DNA from: Eudorina sp. 2006-703-Eu-15
Taxonomy: Eukaryota; Chlorophyta; Chlorophyceae; Chlamydomonadales; Volvocaceae
DNA: 64,000 nt
Reading direction: 5' to 3'
NCBI GenBank assembly: GCA_003117195.1
Contig: BDSI01000046.1
Span: 62,001-126,000, forward strand
Positions 14,375 to 26,700 of this stretch are shown here, piece after piece. The notes beneath the pieces were generated by a model, which searched no databases, had not been told where the DNA came from, and saw only the letters and a list, made by a program, of their open reading frames with translations. Each line of letters begins with the position of its first letter. The first letter of the stretch is position 1. Both the position numbers and the translations under genes were made by a program.

Positions 14375-14379
14375 TTACA
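14375..14379 (-). terminator. Candidate poly(A) signal TGTAA for TMEM208
   Basis: TGTAA on the minus strand, about 290 bases downstream of the TMEM208 stop; assigned by position and motif only. Confidence 0.5.
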
Positions 14380-14669
14380 CCAACCAGAACACCCGGCGCA
14401 CCGAAAGCCAGATTCGTAACAGTAACCCTGCCCGCCATCTTTCTCACTCTGCGCCGGTCCTTCATCATCTCAACATTTTGCCATCGGGCAATCGATGTCC
14501 GGAGCGAGACCGTGACCCGCCCCTTCCTAACCAATAACTCAACCACAGTCAACGGTCCGATGCCAATAACAGAACACGTTCAAATTATCTTTGATCAAAC
14601 CGACAACGCGACGGAAATCATCATCGGGACAACGCCATGCAATCATCGCCATCATGACCGTGCACATAA

Positions 14670-15854
14670 TCAACGCCACTTCATCCTCCGCCGCTCAGCG
14701 CGCTGCTGGGTCCGCTCTAACCGCTTCCTCGTCGCCTCGTCCATCACCGGCTGCTCGCGGCTCTGCGCCCAGTACGGCTGCAGCACGTTCTTGTACAACA
14801 GATACAGCAGGAAGCCCGGAACCACAAGCAGCGTGAGCCAGAAGTACGTCGACAGGCAGGTTGTCACTTGCACGAAGATGCTGCGGGTGCGGGTCAAGAG
14901 GGCCGACACACAAGCGGGAAGCGTCCGCGTGAAGAGTGGGCACTGGGTGGTGCGCATGGGCGCATGAGCGCAGGCTGCGGAAGGCAGCCCGGGGGAGGGC
15001 TCTAGGGTTCATCGGCAATGCACGGCGAGGGAGGGCCAACTGCATGGCGGGGGCGAGTGGGCAGTGCGCTGTTTGCAGGCGTTGACAAAACGAGGGCGGG
15101 CATGGGGCGCCAAGTGCAGTGGCACGTTGGTCACTGATCAACTGTCAGTGATCGGAGGGGGAAGGACCGAACAACTGATCCGCGCGTTCGGACTGATCGG
15201 GTGGTTCTGGTCCGTGGCAGTCCCATACGTTGCGCGGTTGGCGTGGCTTGGGCTGCGATCGACGAATGCAGGTGGTTCGTGGTTGGGTGGCGGGATGTCG
15301 TCAGTATGGGGGCTGGTATCAACAACCAACGCGTCCGCCGCCACCGCCTGAACAACTATGCCATCCATATGGATTTTCAAGGGCATGGGTGAAATTTCTT
15401 ACAGCCTTTTGATGCGCTGTGTGCCTCGGAGCGCGTAACATCGAACTGCGATCACAGCCCTGTTGACCGTACGGCGCTGGTTGGACGAGTCGTCGAAAAC
15501 AAACACGTCCTGCCCAATGCCGATATCCCGCAGGCGCGCAGGCCCTTACCTAATGTACAAGAGGTCATGCCAGTAGGCGCACATCCCGCCCATGCTGAGG
15601 TCCGCGCCACCATAGACCAGCTCGCCCTTGTCGCTGAACTCGGGCTCCGCAAACTTGGAAATAGCACTGTAGCTGAACATCGAAAGGAAGAACGTAGCTC
15701 CAAACCCGATGATGTGCCACCATGACTCGTAGCCCTGTCTCAAGATTAAGCGGACGACGAAGTTGAAGGCCATGCCGATCGCCATAGCTATGCGCAGCGT
15801 ATGCAGCCGCTTTCGGTTTTCCTCGAAGCGCTTCTTTGCGCCTTGATTTGCCAT
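14670..15854 (-). CDS. TMEM208/SND2-like ER membrane protein
   Basis: There are two exons, 15854-15550 and 14880-14670, giving 171 residues against 173 in human TMEM208. The junction (ATTAG|GTAAGG ... GCAG|C) rebuilds DLLYISIFVQVTTCLSTYFW, matching the plant family in this region. Features in order: basic N-terminus with KKRFEENRKRL, membrane segment about 21-38, second about 45-64, conserved FSDKGELVYGGADLSMGGM (about 73-91), third hydrophobic segment about 113-131 (LVVPGFLLYLLYK), and a basic C-terminus ending RRRMKWR. The family acts in the SND pathway that targets proteins to the ER independently of SRP. The gene is divergent from SEN2, with start codons 517 bases apart. Confidence 0.9.
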
Positions 15855-16371
15855 TTGTTACTTCGATCAGGAGCAAATCGGGTGATCAGCACCTGAACAC
15901 CACCTGAAAAGCTTGGTTGTTCAACCAAAAAAGAACGAGTCTGTTGCCCGAAAGCGGAAAGTGTCAGGTCTTCACAATATTTATCAGTAAGTTGCCATGA
16001 AGTCGAGTAAATGCAGAAAATGCTACTGCTGCTGTGGGACAACGTCCGCTTGGCAAACTGCAACAATATGGTCAGTACGTAGTATGGAGTCGCACCATTT
16101 GCAGACAATTAAGTGAAATCGATGTTGTGTCACAGGTCAGCTGTCGCCAGGCCAGAGCAGCTCCGAGACCATTATATTGCATTTTGATACGATTTCCACT
16201 GCAGCTGCTCTCCGCCACGTGAATGGGAATCACAAATTATTAGGTTTTGAATAATGATTCTTGGCTGGTGTTTACGCGTATACTTTTGGCGTTCCGGCAA
16301 GTGTCTGGCAGGCGGCGCTAGGGACCCCTGAGGCAATCATAAATCACGCAGTTTTGTCACCATAAGCAGAT
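15855..16371. promoter_or_regulatory. Shared divergent promoter region, TMEM208 / SEN2
   Basis: This 517-bp spacer separates two divergent start codons and is AT-richer than the flanking genes. It presumably holds both promoters and 5' UTRs. I could not pick out a convincing TATA box or initiator. Confidence 0.45.
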
Positions 16372-19300
16372 ATGGGCCAACTTAAACGGCGCCGGCCGCA
16401 GCACCTGCTGCGGCCTGACGAGGTGACTCGAGGGGTGACCGTGACCCGGGGACCGTCACCGCCCTCTGCTCTCCCGTGCAACCGCCTTCGAGGGCATCCT
16501 CTCCCAGCCGGCACACCCCGTTTGCATCACAGCCGTTTGCATCACATAAGTCAAGCGCATTTGCTGCCGCATCCCAATGTCCCACATCTCTAATCCTATT
16601 CCTCTCCGAGGCTGCAACCGGCACAAGCAGCGGAGCTCCCGTCCCTCCCCATCCGCCTCCAACACAACTCCCCGACCCCGCACCTCCGTGAGCAGATGCT
16701 GGCCACACTCGCCTCATTGCAGTTGAACGCCCTGCTGCAGCACGGCGGCCTGTGGCTGGCGGTCACACCGGAGATGTCGGAGGTGCTCAACCAGTGCTGC
16801 ACCGGCCAGGTGGGTGGGCGGGTGGGACCGTTGTGCTGATTGACCTCGTACAGATTGGCAACCCTCGTACAGATGGTACGACGACACCCATCCCAGCTTA
16901 GATTGGTTTGGCGGCAAGTTCGCCCAAGGCATGGCATGGCATGGCAAGATTGCATGCCGCATGGCACCGCACGGCATTTTACGACACTGTATGGCACCGC
17001 ATGCACCGCACGGCACCGCATGGCACCGCACGGCACCTCATGGCACCGCACGGCACCGCACGGAGCGCAACAAGGAAGTCGGAGCCCCGCCCCTCCTCGC
17101 CCCTCTTAGCCCGGGTGGGAATGAAGCGGCGCTCGCCCCCCGGCACCGCCCGCCCTTCCCCCGAGGAGCCGCTGATGAGAGGGCGCTTCGCCTGTTGTTC
17201 CTGCTGCCCCGGGTGCCTTGGCTGCAGCTCGACGGGGGTCCGGGCACTGCGGAGGAGGTGGCGGAGGTGCTGGCGCCGCTCGTGCGCGAAGGGGGTCCAC
17301 AGCTGCCGGGGGGGCAAGGACCCGAGCCCCCGGGCAGGGCTGAGCCAGGGCACCGGGCGGCGCAAGGGGCCACCCAAAAACCGCAGCAGCCGCAGCAGCC
17401 GCAGCAGCCGCAGCAGCCGCAGCAGCCGCAACAACAGCCACCGGTGCAACCTGCAGCAAACGACGCCGGCGGGTCGGATGTCAAGGGCCCGGGCGACGCG
17501 GCCGAGGCCATGGAGGTGGACGCGGCGCCGCCGCAGCCGCAGCACCCACAAGCGCCGCAGGAGCAGCCGGCGGCGGCGGGGGCGCCTCCGGACCCAGCGG
17601 GGGCGCGCTCGGAGGCGCCACAGCGTTCTGCGGCGGACGGCGGCGCATCGAGTTGCGGACCCGCCGGCGGGGTCGGCCGCGAGGGCGCCGCCGCTGACGG
17701 GGCGGGTGCGAGAGGGAGTGGGGCAGCCGGTGATGCTTCCGCGGTGGGCCCCTTGGTGGGGAGGCAAGGGGATGACTCAGCGGGGGCGGGGGCCGCGGCG
17801 GGGGCGGGGGCGGGTGCAGCAGCAGGCCGGGGGTCGGCGACGGGAGCAGCAACGTCCGTGGCGGCCGGCGGGCGCGGGGCGGTGCCGGGCCGCGGCGGCG
17901 GACCGGCTGGCAGCGGTGGCGGGAGGGGCAGAGGCCGCCGGGGCGGCGCGCAGCACCCGCCGTACAGTCCGGCGGCGGAGGGATGTCGGCTGGTGGCTGT
18001 CAAGCTGACGCTGGAGGAGGCCTTCTTCCTGCACTACGTGCTGCGATGCCTCCAGGTAGGGCAGGGGCGGGCGGGGTATCGCGCGGCAACGGCAGCCGTG
18101 GCGGCGGTGAAGGGGCAGCTCGCAATCAGCTTGGGGATCACCGCGCGACACGGGGCAGAGGTGTCGCTTAGTTACATTCCTGTTGTCACGGTGGCGGGCG
18201 GAGGTACTCCTTTTGTCCAGGTGATGGGCGGAAGTTCGTGGCCGGGAACGTGGGGGAAGGTTGCCGCATTGCGGGGACTTCGGAGCCTGACAGAGAAATA
18301 CCGGTAGGCTGCCGGTGTTCCCTCATGTTGCCCGGGTCGGGTAAGGCCGGGTGCAGCCCGGCGGCGTCTCAAGCGGCCTGCTTCGGTCGGTCCCCGGTCC
18401 CGCACTGCGGTCGGTCCAGTACATGCACCCAAACCGGTGGCCCCAAATAGCCTCCCGAAATAGCCTCCGGTGCAGCCACCCCGGCTGCGCCGTGTGCTTC
18501 AGAGATGCACTGCCTTGTCGTCTGGGCCAACGGCGTCGTCACTTGTTGCTTTTCTCAGCCAGGAGGCGTTGTTGGGGTTTGGTGAGCAACCCGGCGCGTA
18601 CCGTCTCACTGTTGGGGGTTTGTCAGGGGCGACGCAGCAGACGGATCTTGTTTGCCGAGCAGGTCGCAGGGGTCCGCCCTCGGTGGGGTGGCCTGTTAAG
18701 CTGCCGTCACCCCCTTTAACTCGTCCCCCCTCCCTCCGGGTGTGTTTAGAATTGCAACCCGCCCGCCCGCCCGATCCGGGTGTGTCTCGGCTGTATTCCA
18801 TGTAAACCCCCTTTCCCCCGACGTGCTTTGCCCAACGGTTCTGCGGCAGGTGTACGAGCTGCAGTCCGAGCCGGGGCCAACAGTCCCTGCTACAACGGCG
18901 CGTGTACGGCAGTTGGATACGGAGGTGCGCAGTGGCGTGGGCGGGGGGTGGGGGTGGATGCGCGACGTAAGAGGGGTGACGTCGTACTGCTCAGGGGGCC
19001 CACCTGGATGATGTGTGGTTTGTCGCGAGACGGGGAAGCGCCCTTGGGCCCAGTTGGGGCGGAATCGGGGGAGTCAACCAGTGATGATCGAGACACAGTC
19101 CGCTCCCTATACTGTACTACACGTTGACTTCTCTAGCAATGAAGTATGAATAGCAGGGAAGTCAGGTTCTAGCGACGATTGGTGAAATGATTTCGGTAGT
19201 ACATGTGTACGCCTCGGTACGGCGCGACAGAGCCGTCGCAGCTAGTTCAACGGCGGCTGGGTTGCTACTCGGTATCTGCCGTTGTTGCTGATCTTGTTAA

Positions 19301-22258
19301 TTGCTGTTGCCCCGCTGCCGGGGCATAGTCCCCGCCCGATCGCCCGGGAGAGTACACCCTTCGGGTGGGCAGCGTGGGACGCTTGGTGGTTGCAACGGAG
19401 TGGTCATTACAGTGTCCACCGGCCATCTGCCGATTTGGACATTGCAGCAACAACCGGCCACTGGTCCAGCGTCGAACAAAATGCTAACGGGTGTCCCTTG
19501 CAGGTCGTAACAGAGTGGTTGAGGGCGTGTTGTTTTCGAACGAATGTAACCAGAGGAGCTAGAAACTGTGTTGTTTTGTATTGCATTGTATTGTACAGTA
19601 CTGCACTGTGCATTACACCGTATTGCGCTGTACATTTTACTGTATTGCATCGTTCATAGTTCTGTACTACACTGTACATTATGCTGTACTGCACTGTATG
19701 CTGCATTGTACGTTGTACTGTATAATCTGTATAGTGCTGTACTGCAATTTTTTGTTTATATATAACTTTACACTATATATGCACTGCGTGCACTTAATTG
19801 TACTGAATTGTAGTGTAATGTATTCCATTGTGGGTCGACCCGCTGAGCTGCCCTGTGCTACACTGCACGGTGTTACACTGTATCGTAGTTTGTATATTGT
19901 ACTGTACTGCCCTGTACTTCGCTACTTTGCAATGTGTGATATGACACGCCGCATCGCGTAACGCCACGAGCAGCGCGCCGGCACCTGTCCTGCGGCTCCT
20001 TCCATGGGCCAAACGTAACTGCCGGCAGTTGTCGGTCAGCTGTCGCGTTCCTCGTCGCGGCTGTGGCTGTGGTCTTCATAGGCCGCGGATGAAGTGTCTG
20101 CGGGTCTGGGTGGGCCCAGTGCGTTAGATTCCGCGCCCGGGTCCCCCTGCCAGCTCGGCGTCCTGTGCAACGCTGCCGTCACCCCCTTCCCCTTCCATGC
20201 CTAGAAGTCATCGATACCGCACGGTTGACCGACCCCCGGCCCCACCGCCCGCCCCCCCTTTGCTGCAACCTCCCACCCGCCCGCACCCCCTTCAGGGGCT
20301 CTGGCAGGCTTGTTCGCGCATCCGCAGCAACTTCGTCACCTCGTACGTGGCGTACCACCACCTGAAAGCCAAGGTAGGGTAGGGGCCCGTGAGAAAGGCA
20401 GTGTGCCCGGCCACCCACCGTCCGGCCACCCACCGTCCGGCCACCCACCGTCCGGCCACCCACCGTCCGGCCACCCACCGTCCGGCCACCCACCGTCCGG
20501 CCGCTCGGTGCCCCAGACCCGCCGACCAAACCCGCCTTACCTCACCTTACCTGGGTGACACAGTCGGCAGCGCACTGGTCAGGCGAAAGATGCGCCCGAC
20601 CGACCGTTCGATGCTCGTGCTCAGCCTCGTGCCGCAACCAGTCGCGCATTGTTCATGGTTCATGTATAGGTCAAAGGTCAATACCTCACTGTACGGCACA
20701 GTCCGTCGGGTCGGCATTGGCGAATTTAGGACTGTGGCGCAATTCGCCAGATTACGAGTAGCATGGCCCAAACACCGACGGCAGCCGGCGGGGCATTGCG
20801 AGAGACAGCTTGGTAGCCGCGACGTGCTGCGTGCGCCTGCGTGGCGGGCGACGCGGAACGCCACCCGGCGTCCAGCTCCCCGCAACCTCGATAGTTTTCG
20901 CACCAAAACCGCGTCGATGGGGATCAGGCCGCGGTCCGCCGGACGTTTGTACCACCTCTTGAACCAGGAACCCAACCCCCACCACCTCCAACCCCCGGAA
21001 CCCCCCAACCCCACACGCCAGGGCTGGATCCCCCGCTCGGGTCTGTTGTACGGCGTTGATTACGTGGTGTACCAGCTGCACCCCGTGGGGGCCCACAGCG
21101 ACTACGGCGTGCTGGTGGTGCCGCTGGGGCCGGGGGGCGGCCACGGCAGCGGCGGGCCGCACTGCCCGCCGCTGGGCTGGCTGGACCTGCAGATCACGAA
21201 CCGCCTCATCAATCAGGTAAGCCACCGCCCAACGACCAACGGCAAACGGCATGTGGGAATCATCGAGGGTTCCGGAGCGGGAGTGAGGCGCGCTAGGTTG
21301 GGTGCGACAGGGTGGGCACCCGTTAATTGTGTGCTCTAAGGGCCCCTCTTAAGGCACGGGCAATCGGGGTCCTGGCATCAGGGGGGAGCTCGATGCACGG
21401 ACGATCCGGGGGGAGTGTTGGGGAGGATAATGCCGATTGGCAGTTCAGCCGTCCGCCGTAGCGCCTCTCCTTTCGGCGTGCGCGCATCCAATGTACGGCA
21501 TTCACCTAGCGCGAACCCGAATCTCCGAAATCGAACCCGCCGTGGACTTGCACGGAACGCGACGTGCGCAGGTCGTGAAAAAGCTGGTGCTGCTGTACAT
21601 GTACGAGCGGCCCGGACCCGACCACACCACCCCTGCCTGCCTGGACAACTTTCTGGTGGGTGCGGGGGGAGAGGGAGGGGGAATTGTGGCCCCGGGGTAG
21701 AAGGCACACGGCCTGGGGACGGGGCACCACAGCACGGGACTGCGTGGTGATGGTCAAGGGGCAAGCGAGGGGCCGGGGGTTTTCGGGGTGGAGGCGCGGG
21801 TGGAGTGCACACGGCGGTGACGCGCCACCCTACATCGGGGCGGCCTCTGTGTGACTCCCGGCTGGAGCCCTCAACACAGCCCCGGCGGCATACCACGATG
21901 AGGTGCTCGCCCTCCGCCCTGGGCTGTGTGCGAGCTGCTGCACTGGCCGGCATGGTGGTGGCGGCGTGGTGGTGGCGAGCGGCGGGGCAGGCGTTGCCCC
22001 ACCCACCCACCCACCCACCCACCCACCCAGACGGGCTGGCTCGCGCCCCCCAGTGACCCGGTTGGTGACCGGTTGGTTGGCTCAGGAGTTTACCCCGGCC
22101 GGCCCTCCCTCAGCAGCGCAGTAGGAATATACCAATACCAATTTCCCACATCCCTCCCTCCCACCGCCCCTTAGCGCCTTTGGCCTTCCACCCACGCGCC
22201 CACGCAGGTGGAGGAGCGGATCGTGCGTCGCTGGGTTCCTGATGCCACGCGGGACTGA
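16372..22258 (+). CDS. SEN2: tRNA-splicing endonuclease catalytic subunit SEN2
   Basis: SEN2 cuts one splice site of intron-containing pre-tRNAs within the SEN2-SEN34-SEN15-SEN54 complex. Exons: 16372-16422, 16696-16809, a long one ending at 18055 (start uncertain, about 16919-17110), 18850-18924, 20296-20373, 21022-21216, 21572-21655 and 22208-22258. Conserved blocks: KLTLEEAFFLHYVLRCLQV (end of exon 3 into 4), NFVTSYVAYHHLKAKGW across exons 5-6, then GLLYGVDYVVYQ. The catalytic triad is visible: Tyr of VVYQ, His eight residues later (GAHSDY), and Lys of VVKKLVLLYMYE; the C-terminus is VEERIVRRW. The family's catalytic Tyr-His spacing is conserved. Exon 3 inserts a long disordered Gln/Pro/Ala/Gly-rich linker containing PQQ repeats between the N-terminal region and the nuclease domain. 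All junctions except the exon 3 start agree in phase. Confidence 0.88.
16929..17064. repeat. CATGGCACCGCACGG-type tandem repeat in SEN2
   Basis: Degenerate 5- and 10-bp units (GCATG, CACGG, GCACC) repeat just upstream of, or at the start of, SEN2 exon 3. This makes the exon 3 boundary hard to set. Confidence 0.7.
19566..19935. repeat. Degenerate ~10-bp CTGTACTGCA repeat, AT-rich island
   Basis: Dozens of imperfect TGTATTGCA/TGTACTGCA/TGTACATT units occur in SEN2 intron 4 (18925-20295). Base composition is clearly lower in GC than the surroundings. Open frames here are Cys/Tyr/Leu-rich artefacts. Confidence 0.75.
20407..20502. repeat. 15-bp minisatellite CCGGCCACCCACCGT, six copies
   Basis: Six perfect tandem copies lie in SEN2 intron 5, shortly after the donor at 20374. 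Confidence 0.95.
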
Positions 22259-23764
22259 GGACCGGGGCCGCGTCCTGGTTGGCCGCGGGGTGGAGGTTGG
22301 CGGTGGGTGCCGCTGGAGGGGAGGGTGCACCACGGAGCGCACTGCCGCGTGGAAGGTAGTGAGGTGCGGGCAAGGACCCGGCCTGGGTATGTGCCCGGTC
22401 TCGCGCCCAATAGCCGCCGCCCAGTTTCCTTTGCACACCCTCGCTCAAAGACGATGTTGGGAGGGGTTTGACCTCGGTACCGTACCGGCTGGCGCACTTC
22501 TTTGGGGGGTATCCTATGATTGGTAATGCGCAGCCGCAGCTCTTGATCTCGTGGTGTGCGCTCAAGAGATTGCGCGCTGTCGTAGTCCTTCATTTGTGGT
22601 GCGAGGAGGTCGCTGCGCGCGGGGCTTGGCAGCCTGGTGCCGGGTTCGTGCCAGCATGACCTGATCAGATGGTGAAATGTACCGTAGTACCGTATTTGTG
22701 GTTGGCCACGCCCGTCGGAGGACACAGCCAAGCTCTCTCCCGACGGGTTGATTAAGCAGGCATGGTGCGGCTTGCAGGAGGGGCAATCGTGGGCGCTCCG
22801 CAGATTGTGGTGCAGGTGGCGGGTACAGATGAAGGCATCCCTTCCCGGAGGCTGCAGATGCGGTGCTGCGCACTCATTGAGGCCAGGGCCAAGCACTGTA
22901 GCGCTTGAAGATAAACCTGCAGTTCGGAAGACATGTAGCGCCTAGGTGTAATGGTCAAGTTTCACGCCGAAACTCAGGGCCAGTCCTAACAAGGGAGCCA
23001 CCCGAATCACGCGGGTCCTAGGAGATCCAGAACCAGAGATAGGCGCAGGCCCGACACAAAAACAGAAGAGTAGAATTAACTCCATGGCTGTTGGGGTAAC
23101 CCAACCCCCAGCCCCCAGGTGTTGTCGGGATTTCTCACTGAACCGTTGGGGTCGTTACGCGGCTCTCGGCATCCAGTCGTTATGAACCATCTTAAGTCAA
23201 CAGCTAGTTGACGTTTGTGGTGAGACGGCACCTGAAAAACACTTCAAGCCTTAATTGACGTGTCGTGAAATCGCTGACTCGAGGTCCTTGTAGGAGGAGG
23301 GTAAGGCTGTTAAAATGACTCTGTAGTGGATGTTTGGTATTGATACCTTTGATGCATATGGTTTTTCCATTTACGACGGAAACCAAGAGGCATTGCGTTA
23401 CGAATTGTAAGGTAATGGTATACAGATGAGAAACAGCACATGGCGCTGACCTCATCTATATTACATCTGAGCCAGACTGTAATATCAATGACAGGTTCAT
23501 GCGGCTTAATGCGGCCCTCATTGGTCGTACTGCACGTACGGGTAATTTAACAACCTTCACCATTGTTGTTGTTTATACACACTGATTGGCGGTTTGCTAC
23601 AATATAGAAAGTATTATAAATTACAATTATAACGTTACTTGGTCTCGTTTGCACCTGTGCCGCTGTTGTGCTATGCAAACTTTCATTTGACTGAGGCTCA
23701 GAGCCTCCGTAGGTAACAGTTATAGGTAGAAGCTAATTCGTAGGGCGCTTGGAGTCCTGGCAGG
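22259..23764. other. Intergenic spacer, SEN2 3' end to F-box gene
   Basis: No supported gene. The right part (about 23160-23764) is AT-richer and should contain the F-box gene promoter. Confidence 0.5.
22947..22951 (+). terminator. Candidate poly(A) signal TGTAA for SEN2
   Basis: TGTAATGG, 689 bases after the SEN2 stop; motif and position only. Confidence 0.4.
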
Positions 23765-26700
23765 ATGAGGGGCAAGAGGACTCAAGCTGCTCCGTCTCAG
23801 CAGCCGAATAAACGTCTCAAGATTTGCCCACAGGAAGAAGGAATTCCTGCGGACGTCGATATGCTGCAGATGCTTCCCCCGGAATTGCTACTCCTTGTCA
23901 TTGGCAATCTGACTCCGCGCGAGTGCCAGCCCCTACGTCAGACGTGCAAGGCACTACGTGATGTGGTCAATGCAACAGTGGCAGATACCCTGACCGTGAC
24001 AAATGACATGGCCCAGTACATAGTGCTGGAGCAAATTAAACACAGTCGCTCGGGGACACACCACCTGAGCAACGGCTGGGTTGCCCGCTTACTGGCGAAG
24101 TTTCCGAAGATAAAAACTTTGGACGTCAAGTGCAGCCAGAACGTGCTGACTTTGTTCGCACGGAATATGGTGCGGGACTGCCTTGGCAGCGTTCCTGCGG
24201 GCAGCGTTCCGCTCTCGCGCATATTTGACTTGGCGGACCACGTCAAAACCAACAGCCGTCGGCATGCAGCGGTTCTCATCTGCGAGCTCATCAAATTCAA
24301 AGTGGCGCAGAGCTTGACGTCAAAGCCGGCGGGGTATGAGGCGTTGCGGCAAGATATCAAGCAGTACGGCCGCGCAGACCAGGTTAGTCACACGTGTTGT
24401 TGCAGGAGGTGTGACGGACTGAGGGGACACAAAGCGTTACCGGTTGCAGGACGGGCCGCATCTAGCCAAGGACCTTGTTGCCTTGGGACTCTTGCACAAT
24501 TCCGTTATTGTGCCGAATCACAAATATCATATTGGATTTCTCAGTGTTCGAACTAGTTCGTTGGCAGGTTGCGCATGTGTCGGGCATGTGGCGGTCCATG
24601 TGCGTTTTTGCCGAATTTCTCTGTGGATATGACATTCTGATCGGCTGCTGCATTGGTTGGATACCTGTTGCTTCGCCGGAACTGGCGGCTTCGTGTGTCC
24701 GACTTCTGCACCCCAACTTGTGGCGTTCAGCTGCTTTCGGAATACCGGATCGAGTTGCAAGCGCGCGTCATTGAGCTGGTTGAGAAAGTGCTGACGCTCA
24801 AGGGACACGTCGACGCGCGCGCGCACGAGCACTACAAGTACGCGCGGGACACGCTGGATGACTCGCTGCTGCAGCTGGTCTCATGCCTTCAACCGCGCCA
24901 CAGCAAATATGCCTACCAGCTGCTGGCGAAGGCAGCAGATCCCGCCAAGGCAGCCCGCGGCTGGAGGTGCGTCGCGTGCCGCAACATTGGGGGAGTATCT
25001 TGTCCAGGCGGGTATACGCCCTTGCCCGCGCCCCACAACGCCAGCTGGCTTGGAGCTGTGTAGGTCAGCCTGTAGACGATGTGTTGTAGACGATGTGATG
25101 TTGGGTTTGAACAACAGGATCGCGCTTCCTGCCCTGCGGCTTGCCACGTCCATGTCCACAGCGAATTGGGTTAGCTATATCGATGTACTGCCATTTGCAG
25201 GTGGCTGTTCTACTTTCTGGCTCGTCAGAAACAAGCAGAGGCCGCCATCGAGGCGTACAAGGTCGTAGACAAGCAGGCACTCGCGCAGCTCAGCCCGACG
25301 TGCCTGAGCGAGCTCTTCCGGAGCCTCATTGACAACGAGATCACGACGCAGGTGCGAGGCTGATGCCCTTGCTGCCATGTCGGGCATGCAGGGCAGGGCA
25401 GTCTTGAAGTAGGTGCACCGTGATAGGCAGCGCCTGTCCCGCAACATTGCACATGGAGCCAGTCTGACGGCAGCTGTCATGCATATAATGAAGGCCGTCG
25501 ATTGATGGTGTGGCATTTTGAGGGCGTGAATTCTTGACCCTTTTCAGGCTGTTTCACCTTTACCCCTAGACCACGTCCCACCGTCTTAATTGCACCGCAG
25601 CCGGAGCCCAAGCTGCGGGCGATTACAAGCGACAGCGGCTCGTGGACCAAGTTCCTGTACCGCGGCAACTTCACGCTGACGTCGACGCAGTCGAGGGAGG
25701 GCGCGCTGGAGAAGGTGGCGGCCGACCTGATCGGAAAAGACTACCTTGACACGGCAGTCAACGTGATGAACAGGCGAGGAGGGGGCGATGGGCGGTCACG
25801 AACAGTGCAACGCAGTGGGATATGGGTTCCCGCCCGAGTCGCGCACGACGCACGCGATCCTTTCTGAGCTACATCCAGAGTTTTCTTTTAGAGAACAGAC
25901 GCGTCAAGGAAGATTCGTTGCACCCGTGGATCGTTACTGCGTCCGCTGAAAGGACGCGCTGTACCAATGACACTTGCGCACATGGATCTGATAATGACGT
26001 CCTCTGCGGTCATTGGGCTGTCATAGCCAGGTTCCCGTTTTCGCTCTGTCTCCGCAATAGGTTCGAGACTGAGGGCACCGCCATGGAGATCTGGACGCAG
26101 CTGCTGGGCGCGCTGGGCATCGTCCCTGGCGGCGAAATGCCCCTCGTGACGCGCGACTTGCACCGTGTGGTCTCGGAGCAGGTGAGCACTGCAATCCTCA
26201 GGCGCTGTCGGTCATGGCAAGGTTCAGGGGACGTGTGAGGGCCTGTCGCGCTGCGGTTGTTGCAAGAAGAGCAGATCAGTAATCGAATAGCGGTTGTTGC
26301 AAGAAGAGCAGATCAGTAATCGAATAGCGGTTGCTGCAAGAAGAGCAGATCAATAATCCAATAGCGGTTGCTGCAAGAAGAGCACATCAGTAATCAAACG
26401 CGTTTGTGTTGCCTGATTCGGGTCGCGTGCACGTGTTGCTTCACGTCGCAGGTGCACAAGGCGCTACATCTCGCAATGCAGGCGCACCCAGCGCGCCGCG
26501 TCGCGTGCCACATCCCGCTTGTGGAGGTGCTGGTCGCCGAGGGGCACTTGGAGGAGGCGTACACGCTGGTGGCAAACGTGAGTTTCACAAGCCATGTGAA
26601 GCTGTCTATTATCGGCACAGTATTCTGTCGTTAATAACTATTAATTGGTCGACCGCTCTTGTTTGTATCGCATTAATAAAGATGTTCGCACGACGCACTG

